Positions 58,984 to 64,000 of a stretch of 64,000 bases of DNA are shown here, in pieces (within the stretch, counting starts at the first letter, position 1; the number at the start of each line of letters is the position of its first letter). The notes under the pieces were generated by a model. That model was not told where the DNA came from. It made no database searches and was given only the letters and a program-made list of their open reading frames with translations. The position numbers and the translations under genes were made by a program. This stretch comes from Streptomyces sp. AC512_CC834 (GTDB taxonomy: Bacteria; Actinomycetota; Actinomycetes; Streptomycetales; Streptomycetaceae). The stretch lies in the NCBI RefSeq assembly GCF_019049325.1, contig NZ_JAGMUO010000101.1, forward strand, positions 219,819 to 283,818, in the 5' to 3' direction.

Positions 58984-60270
58984 GTGCAGGCAACCACTCC
59001 GGCAGCGTCCCGGCCCCGCGTCGGCGAACGCGTCATGGCCGTCATCAACCGCGACCCGCGCACCGCCCCGCACGGCACCCGCAACGACGCGACACTCGCC
59101 GCGGTCCTCCTCGTCGCGGCGGTCTGCATCGGGCTGCTCACCGACGAGGGCCGCCGCCCGGACGCGGCCGGCTGGGCGCTGCTGGTCGCCGCGCACGTGC
59201 CGCTGGTGGGCCGCAGGCACCGGCCCCTGCTGACGCTCTGCCTGGTGGCCGCACCGGTCGCTGCCTTCCACGGCCTCGACTACAACCACTCCGCGCCCGT
59301 GCCCACGACCATGGTGGCCCTCTACACCGTCGCCACGACCGGCACCGTGCGCCGCACCCTCGTCATCGGCTCCGCCGTCATCGGCATGGGGCTGACCATG
59401 AACGCCCTCACCAACCCCGACGGCATGGCGGAACTGCTCCGGATCACCGGCTGGGTCGTCGCCGTCCTGTTCTGCGGGATCGACGTCCGCTACTACCGCC
59501 ACTACGTCGCCTCCATAGTCGAGCGCGCCGAGCGCGCCGAACGCACCCGGGAGGAGGAGGCCAGGCGCCGCGTCGCCGAGGAACGCCTGCGCGTCGCCCG
59601 GGACCTGCACGACCTGCTCGCGCACAGCATCACCCTCATCGGCGTGCAGACCTCGGTCGCCGCCCACGTCCTGACCGCCGACCCCGAACGCCTGGACCGC
59701 ACGGCCGTCGCCAAGGCCCTCGACGACATCGCCGACACCTGCCGCACCGCACGCGGTGAACTGCGCACCACGCTGGAAGTCCTCAGGGAGCAGGACGCGT
59801 CCGACGCCCGCGGCCCGCTGCCCGGACTGCGCGGCCTGCCCGACCTCGCGGAGACCGCCCGCGCCGCCGGAGCGAGCGTGGAGCTGTCGGTACGCGCCGA
59901 CGACCTCCCGCCCGCGGTCGGCGCCGCCGTCTACCGCATCGTGCAGGAGGCGCTGACCAACGTCGTACGGCACGCGGGTCCCGAACCCTCCGTCCGCGTG
60001 GAGGCGCACGCCGAGCCGGGCGCCCTGCGCCTGTCCGTCACCGACGACGGCACCGGCCCCGACCCGGCCCGCACCCCCGGCTTCGGCCTCGTCGGCATGC
60101 GGGAGCGGGCCCGCAGCGTGGGTGGCACACTCGACGCCGGACCACGGGAGGGCGGTGCCGACGCCGGGGGCGGGGGCGGCTTCGAGGTGACGGCCGTACT
60201 GCCGACACCCGCCACGCCACGAACGCCCCGAACGCCTCGAACGCCCCTGACCTCGGAGAGAGCCGGATGA
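58984..60270 (+). CDS. sensor histidine kinase (HisKA_3 type)
   Basis: A 428-residue membrane kinase with about five N-terminal hydrophobic segments and a C-terminal NarL-class catalytic part. The phosphorylated His lies in RDLHDLLAHSITLIG. The ATPase N-box VYRIVQEALTNVVRHA and G-box GFGLVGMRERARSVGG follow. GTG 58984 (VQATTPAASRPR) has GGAG nine bases before; an in-frame ATG at 58882 would overlap MMPL and the hairpin. From memory the S. coelicolor counterparts, SCO2518/SCO2517, were named EcrA2/EcrA1. The stimulus is unknown. It overlaps the regulator gene by four bases. Confidence 0.9.
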   Translation: MQATTPAASRPRVGERVMAVINRDPRTAPHGTRNDATLAAVLLVAAVCIGLLTDEGRRPDAAGWALLVAAHVPLVGRRHRPLLTLCLVAAPVAAFHGLDYNHSAPVPTTMVALYTVATTGTVRRTLVIGSAVIGMGLTMNALTNPDGMAELLRITGWVVAVLFCGIDVRYYRHYVASIVERAERAERTREEEARRRVAEERLRVARDLHDLLAHSITLIGVQTSVAAHVLTADPERLDRTAVAKALDDIADTCRTARGELRTTLEVLREQDASDARGPLPGLRGLPDLAETARAAGASVELSVRADDLPPAVGAAVYRIVQEALTNVVRHAGPEPSVRVEAHAEPGALRLSVTDDGTGPDPARTPGFGLVGMRERARSVGGTLDAGPREGGADAGGGGGFEVTAVLPTPATPRTPRTPRTPLTSERAG

Positions 60271-60944
60271 CGATACGCGTGCTGCTCGCGGACGACCAGA
60301 ACCTCGTCCGCGCGGCGTTCGCCCTGCTCGTGGCCTCGGCCCCCGACATGGAGGTCGTCGGCGAGGCCGCCACAGGACGCCAGGCCGTGGAGCTGGCCCG
60401 CACCGAACGCGCCGACCTCATCGTGATGGACGTACGCATGCCCGACCTGGACGGCATCGAGGCGACCCGGCTCATCGCGGCCGACGAGGACCTCGCCGGG
60501 GTCCGCGTGCTGGTCCTCACCACCTACGACACCGACGAGAACATCGTGGAGGCGCTGCGCGCGGGCGCCTCCGGCTTCCTGGTCAAGGACACGAAACCGG
60601 CCGAACTCCTCGACGCCATCCGTACGGTGACGGCGGGCGACGCCCTCCTCTCACCCGGCCCGACGGCCCGCCTGATCGAACGGTTCCTGCGCAGCCCCTC
60701 GACGCCGGTGGCGGGCGAGGCCGGCCCCGACTGCCTGTCCGACCGCGAACGCCAGGTGCTCGCCCTGGTCGCCCGCGGCCTCAACAACACGGAGATCGCC
60801 GACACCCTCGGCCTGAGCCCTCTGACCGCCAAGACCCACGTCAGCCGGATCATGGGCAAGCTGGAGGTGCGGGACCGGGCGCAACTGGTCATCGTGGCGT
60901 ACGAGTCGGGACTGGTGACGCCGGGCGCCGGTCAGCGGCAGTAG
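60267..60944 (+). CDS. NarL/LuxR-type response regulator
   Basis: A 225-residue DNA-binding response regulator with a receiver domain (phosphoacceptor Asp in DLIVMDVRMPDLDGIEA, conserved Lys in GFLVKDTKP) and a LuxR-type helix-turn-helix (LSDRERQVLALVARGLNNTE, IADTLGLSPLTAKTHVSRIM). ATG 60267 overlaps the kinase stop, so the pair is coupled. The 3' end overlaps the convergent hydrolase gene by 13 bases. Confidence 0.93.
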   Translation: MTIRVLLADDQNLVRAAFALLVASAPDMEVVGEAATGRQAVELARTERADLIVMDVRMPDLDGIEATRLIAADEDLAGVRVLVLTTYDTDENIVEALRAGASGFLVKDTKPAELLDAIRTVTAGDALLSPGPTARLIERFLRSPSTPVAGEAGPDCLSDRERQVLALVARGLNNTEIADTLGLSPLTAKTHVSRIMGKLEVRDRAQLVIVAYESGLVTPGAGQRQ

Positions 60945-62425
60945 ACGTCCGAGTCCGGCCGCTGCCCGGTCGCGAGGAATCGGGAGACCGTGGCGTCCCC
61001 GCAGGCGTTGCCGTTGGCGAGGTAGGCGTCGTGGCCGGTGGAGTTCACGGTGACCATGACCGCGCGCCGGCCGAACGCCTCCCGCAGCTTCCGCGCCCCG
61101 CTGAGCGGGGTGGCGACGTCCCGTTCGTTCTGGACGAGCAGGACGTTGGAGGGCCCCCGGTCGGTGATCCGCACGGGTGCCTCGCGGGGCGGGTACGGCC
61201 AGGCGGCGCACAGCATCGCGTTGCGCGGCATGCCCGCCGTGAGCGGATACTTGGCGCGGCTCTCGGCGACGTCCTTCGCGTACACGGCCGGGGATTTGGG
61301 CCACGCCACGTCGTTGCACAGGACGCCGGCGCCGACGGCGGCGACGTTCTGCAGCACGGCCTCGGGCGGCGCCTGGGGCGCGGGCGGCACGGTGCCCCGC
61401 AGGGCGGCCCGCATCAGCTTGGCGAGGGTGGGGAACCTGTCGGGGGAGTAGAGGCTGTCCAGCATCGTCTGCCGCAGCACGTTGCCGTTCAGCTCCTCCG
61501 GATTGGCACCGGGCCACGGGATCGGCTCGCGGTCCAGCCGGGCGGCGAGCCGCAGGAACATCGGCCGCACGTCGGAGGCCCGCCGCGCCAACCGGTCGGG
61601 GTTACCGGGCCGGGCCGCCCAGGCGGCGAACTCCGGGAAGGTGTCCTCCACGCCCTGCTCGTGTCCCGCGAGCCAGGCGCGGGCGACGCGGGTGGGGTCG
61701 GGGTTGTCGTTGCTGTCCAGCACGATGCGGTCGGTGCGGTGCGGGAAGAGCTGCGCGTACACCGCACCGACATACGTCCCGTACGACACTCCCCACGCGG
61801 AGATCTTCCGCTCGCCCAGCGCGGCCCGGAGACGGTCGATGTCCCGGGCCTCGTTGGCGGTGCTGAGGTGCCGGATCAACTCACCGCCGTTGCGGACGCA
61901 GGCGTCGGCCATCCGCCGGGCGGTGTCGAGGTTCCCGTCGATCGAGCCGTCCGGAGCGGGCCAGGGACGGAGCTTGGAGGTGGCGAGGTCGCCGTACTCC
62001 AGCCCGCAGCTCACGGACGTGGACGGCGCGAGGCCGCGCGGCGCGAACCCGACGAGATCGTAGGCGTCCCGGACGTCCTGCGGCAGCTTCTGTCCCTTCC
62101 CCGAGGGATCGTTGAGGCTCGACCCGCCCGGCCCACCGGGGATCAGCAGCAGGGAGCCGCGCCGGGCGTCCGGGTTCTCGCTCCGGATGCGCGAGACGGC
62201 CATCTCGATACGGGGACTGTCGGGATCGGCGTAGTCCATCGGCACGTCGAGGGTGGCGCACTCCTGCCGGGGGTCGAGGCCGGTGCCCTCACAGGCGGTC
62301 CAGGTGAGGGGTTCGGGCTTGCTCGCGGTCGTCGCGGATGCGGTGACGGGGGCGGTGACGCCCAGGAGGGCGGTGGACACGCCGACGATGGCGGCGTTGC
62401 GGATGCTTCGCTTGCGCTGCGTCAT
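60932..62425 (-). CDS. secreted alpha/beta hydrolase, tripeptidyl aminopeptidase type
   Basis: A 497-residue protein with a signal peptide (MTQRKRSIRNAAIVGVSTAL... up to an ASATTA site) and a serine hydrolase domain. The nucleophile Ser is in WGVSYGTYVG, Asp in NERDVATPLSG and His in NSTGHDAYL. The C-terminal cysteine pattern (LCNDVAWP, CAAWPYPP, GNACGDATV, VYCR) matches TAP-like exopeptidases of Streptomyces, which cut tripeptides or other N-terminal peptides from extracellular proteins. The start ATG 62425 fits the signal peptide. Confidence 0.88.
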   Translation of the reverse strand: MTQRKRSIRNAAIVGVSTALLGVTAPVTASATTASKPEPLTWTACEGTGLDPRQECATLDVPMDYADPDSPRIEMAVSRIRSENPDARRGSLLLIPGGPGGSSLNDPSGKGQKLPQDVRDAYDLVGFAPRGLAPSTSVSCGLEYGDLATSKLRPWPAPDGSIDGNLDTARRMADACVRNGGELIRHLSTANEARDIDRLRAALGERKISAWGVSYGTYVGAVYAQLFPHRTDRIVLDSNDNPDPTRVARAWLAGHEQGVEDTFPEFAAWAARPGNPDRLARRASDVRPMFLRLAARLDREPIPWPGANPEELNGNVLRQTMLDSLYSPDRFPTLAKLMRAALRGTVPPAPQAPPEAVLQNVAAVGAGVLCNDVAWPKSPAVYAKDVAESRAKYPLTAGMPRNAMLCAAWPYPPREAPVRITDRGPSNVLLVQNERDVATPLSGARKLREAFGRRAVMVTVNSTGHDAYLANGNACGDATVSRFLATGQRPDSDVYCR

Positions 62426-62524
62426 GCGAGGAGCCTCGCGCAGCGGAGGGGCTCATCACATCCGGCTGGCGACCCGATGTTTACGGGGGTTTACCCCCAA
62501 GGGAAAGCGGGCGGTGTCGGGACG

Positions 62525-63067
62525 CTAGAAGGAGCTCACGGTGGACTCGAAGTTGAGCCATGACAGGGAGGCGAGGGTGCTGAGTGAGGGACAGAGCTCC
62601 CGCAGCTCGGCCGAGTCGGTCTTGGGCGGTGTGGAACTCATCCGGTAGCAGCCCAGCTTGCGGACGGTGCTCACCGTCTTCACCACCTGGCCCGCGGAAT
62701 CCTCGACGTCGGTGTACTCATCGCCGGGGAAGTCCCGTTCGACCTTCTCGGCCATGGCGGCGGCGAGCTCCCCGACCGCGGTCAGGTCCTCTCCGCACCC
62801 GGCGTCGTCCCAGGCGACGTGGCTGCACATCGGGGACCCGTTCACACCGTAGGCGATCCTGTAGATCGGCATCATCTCCGCCGGGGTCCCGGGGTCGTCG
62901 GAGGGGCCGGCTCCCGACGGCTGCCCCGAGTCCGACGGCGTGGAGGACGAGGCCCGGGTCGGTTTCCGGTCGTCGGCCGCCTGCCCGTCGTCGCCGCCGC
63001 AGGCGGACAGCGTCAGGATCGTCGTGACGGCTGTGGACAGGGCGATGGCGAATCGGCGCGTGATCAT
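62525..63067 (-). CDS. putative lipoprotein, 180 residues
   Basis: The N-terminus MITRRFAIALSTAVTTILTL plus the LSACGG lipobox marks an exported lipoprotein, with Cys at about residue 23. A Ser/Pro/Asp/Gly-rich linker follows. The mature domain has conserved-looking cysteines (PMCSHVAWDDAGCGED, KLGCYRM, LCPSLSTL), probably disulfide-bonded. No function is recognised. ATG 63067 is the start; the frame runs further upstream but lacks a signal peptide there. Confidence 0.75.
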   Translation of the reverse strand: MITRRFAIALSTAVTTILTLSACGGDDGQAADDRKPTRASSSTPSDSGQPSGAGPSDDPGTPAEMMPIYRIAYGVNGSPMCSHVAWDDAGCGEDLTAVGELAAAMAEKVERDFPGDEYTDVEDSAGQVVKTVSTVRKLGCYRMSSTPPKTDSAELRELCPSLSTLASLSWLNFESTVSSF

Positions 63068-63203
63068 GGGGTCCCGTCTCGGTGCGGCCAGGGTGCGTGC
63101 CCCCATGACCCAACCGCCGGACGAGTTGTTCAGACACCCGGCCCGCGGGACTGAACAACGCCCGCCCCCACGGAACGTACGTACTCCGTCAGGTCGCCGA
63201 CCC

Positions 63204-63689
63204 TCAGTCCTCGACGAAGAAGCTGTCGTGCCGGACCTGGAAGTCCCGTAGCTCCTCGCCGCCACGCTGGGCGAAGTCGGCGATGCGCTCGAAGTACTCC
63301 TCGCGCGGGGCGCCCGGTGAGAAGAGCATCAGCATGGACAGGGGGTCGTCGCTGTCGTTCTTGAAGGCGTGCAGTCCGCCGACCGGGACGTACAGGAAGT
63401 CGCCCTGGCGGCCGGTGACCCAGCGCTCGCCGTTGTACAGCTCCACCTCTCCCGACAGGACGTAGAAGGACTCGGAGATACCCCGGTGGAAGTGCGTCTT
63501 CGCGCCGGGCGCCTTGGGCCCCATGTCCACCTTGTACAGCCCGAACTCACCTCCCGTGGAGGCGTGGCTCGCGAGGTAGTGGGTGGTCGTGCCGCCCGGG
63601 GAGACGATGTCCGGCGGGGTGTCGGCCGCCCTGAACACGGCGTTGATCTCGCCCTTCTCACCGAGGTAGCGCGGCTCCGGGTACGACAT
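63204..63689 (-). CDS. cupin domain-containing protein
   Basis: A 161-residue single-cupin protein. The metal-site motifs are AKTHFHRGISESFYVLSGEV (two His and Glu) and GDFLYVPVGGLHAFKN (third His), so a metal-binding cupin is likely. Such proteins are dioxygenases, isomerases or sensors; the substrate is unknown. ATG 63689 with a GGGGG stretch upstream gives MSYPEPRYLGE. No partner gene is visible before the window ends. Confidence 0.88.
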   Translation of the reverse strand: MSYPEPRYLGEKGEINAVFRAADTPPDIVSPGGTTTHYLASHASTGGEFGLYKVDMGPKAPGAKTHFHRGISESFYVLSGEVELYNGERWVTGRQGDFLYVPVGGLHAFKNDSDDPLSMLMLFSPGAPREEYFERIADFAQRGGEELRDFQVRHDSFFVED

Positions 63690-64000
63690 GGTGTGCCCCC
63701 TTCTTCTTCGTAGGCCAGAGGGGCAACTCTGACTGTCCGGAGGCGCCTTGGTCATCGTCCGAAAGATCGAGAGGGACGGGGACGTGAGGCGTAGGTCGCA
63801 GTACCGCGTGTTGGAGGAGTGGCCGTGGGGCCGCCCGCTTCTTGGCCAGTGTCGTGCTTCCGCGATCCGAGTAAAGGGCGCTCCCTGCGGTCGCGTCGGC
63901 TGCGCCGATGGGCCTGCGGCCCACCCTTGACTCGGCTCGCTCCAGCACGGGTGAGAAGCGTGCGGGCGGCCGGGGGAGGGTGGGTGTCCCGGGTGGGCCG
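63690..64000. other. gene-free stretch at the window end
   Basis: No frame in these 311 bases has a recognisable domain, a good start and Streptomyces codon bias together. It may be intergenic sequence or the edge of a gene beyond the window. Confidence 0.4.

Noticed and set aside
63658..63948. Minus-strand frame upstream of the cupin gene
   Set aside because: It overlaps the cupin start region, has no domain and lacks a good ribosome binding site.

Overview
The window is a very GC-rich chromosomal segment with GTG starts, ATGA/GTGA gene overlaps and gene families typical of Streptomyces. From memory, its gene order closely follows, in descending order, the Streptomyces coelicolor block from about SCO2565 to SCO2517 (holA, rpsT, lepA, hemW, hrcA, dnaJ, rsmE, tricorn, era, ybeY, phoH, leuA, the SCO2525-SCO2521 cluster, an MMPL exporter and a two-component system). 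It is therefore mostly ordinary core chromosome, with one small accessory island at about 30.0-33.6 kb. No rRNA, tRNA, CRISPR array or antibiotic gene cluster was seen.

Layout. 1-3.4 kb: the 3' part of an arylamine N-acetyltransferase gene, a YceI-type protein, a small acidic protein and DNA polymerase III delta (holA). 3.5-8.1 kb: rpsT and lepA diverge, then a long-chain acyl-CoA ligase. 8.3-12.6 kb: a SpoIIE-type phosphatase fused to a kinase-like ATPase domain, hemW, and a Uma2-type nuclease. 12.6-14.3 kb: a DUF3097 protein and a metallo-beta-lactamase-fold hydrolase on the minus strand. 14.3-18.6 kb: the CIRCE-controlled hrcA-dnaJ operon, then a nitronate monooxygenase-rsmE pair. 18.6-25.4 kb: two uncharacterised proteins, tricorn protease, a HIT protein, RNase Z and an adenine/adenosine deaminase. 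25.5-30 kb: a glucarate catabolic unit (IclR regulator divergent from kdgD-gudD-pfkB).

30-33.6 kb is the accessory island. It holds a broken IS630-type transposase tail, the tip of a polymorphic toxin (pretoxin linker plus GIY-YIG start), a DUF4259 gene that may be its immunity partner, a second, frameshifted IS630 element with 28-bp inverted repeats, and a small orphan gene. 33.6-43.1 kb: a second Uma2 gene, then the minus-strand core set phoH-ybeY-corC-mmcQ, cytidine-deaminase-like and era. This set is interrupted by a WhiJ/AbaA-like regulator trio (DUF397, XRE, anti-sigma ATPase) and by an XRE regulator divergent from an MFS exporter. 43.2-46.1 kb: a GH1 beta-glucosidase and a protealysin-type metalloprotease with its emfourin-type inhibitor gene. 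46.2-49.6 kb: leuA with a leader peptide/attenuator, a TerB-type protein and a GNAT acetyltransferase.

49.9-56.6 kb is the most interesting region. It holds a tightly packed plus-strand cluster of five genes matching the uncharacterised SCO2525-SCO2521 families: a methyltransferase, a large unknown protein, a ParA/MinD-like protein with an altered P-loop, and two unknown proteins. A membrane-anchored protein gene follows directly. The compact organisation suggests one functional system of unknown role. After it come an MMPL exporter, a NarL-type histidine kinase/response regulator pair, a secreted TAP-like hydrolase, a lipoprotein and a cupin protein.
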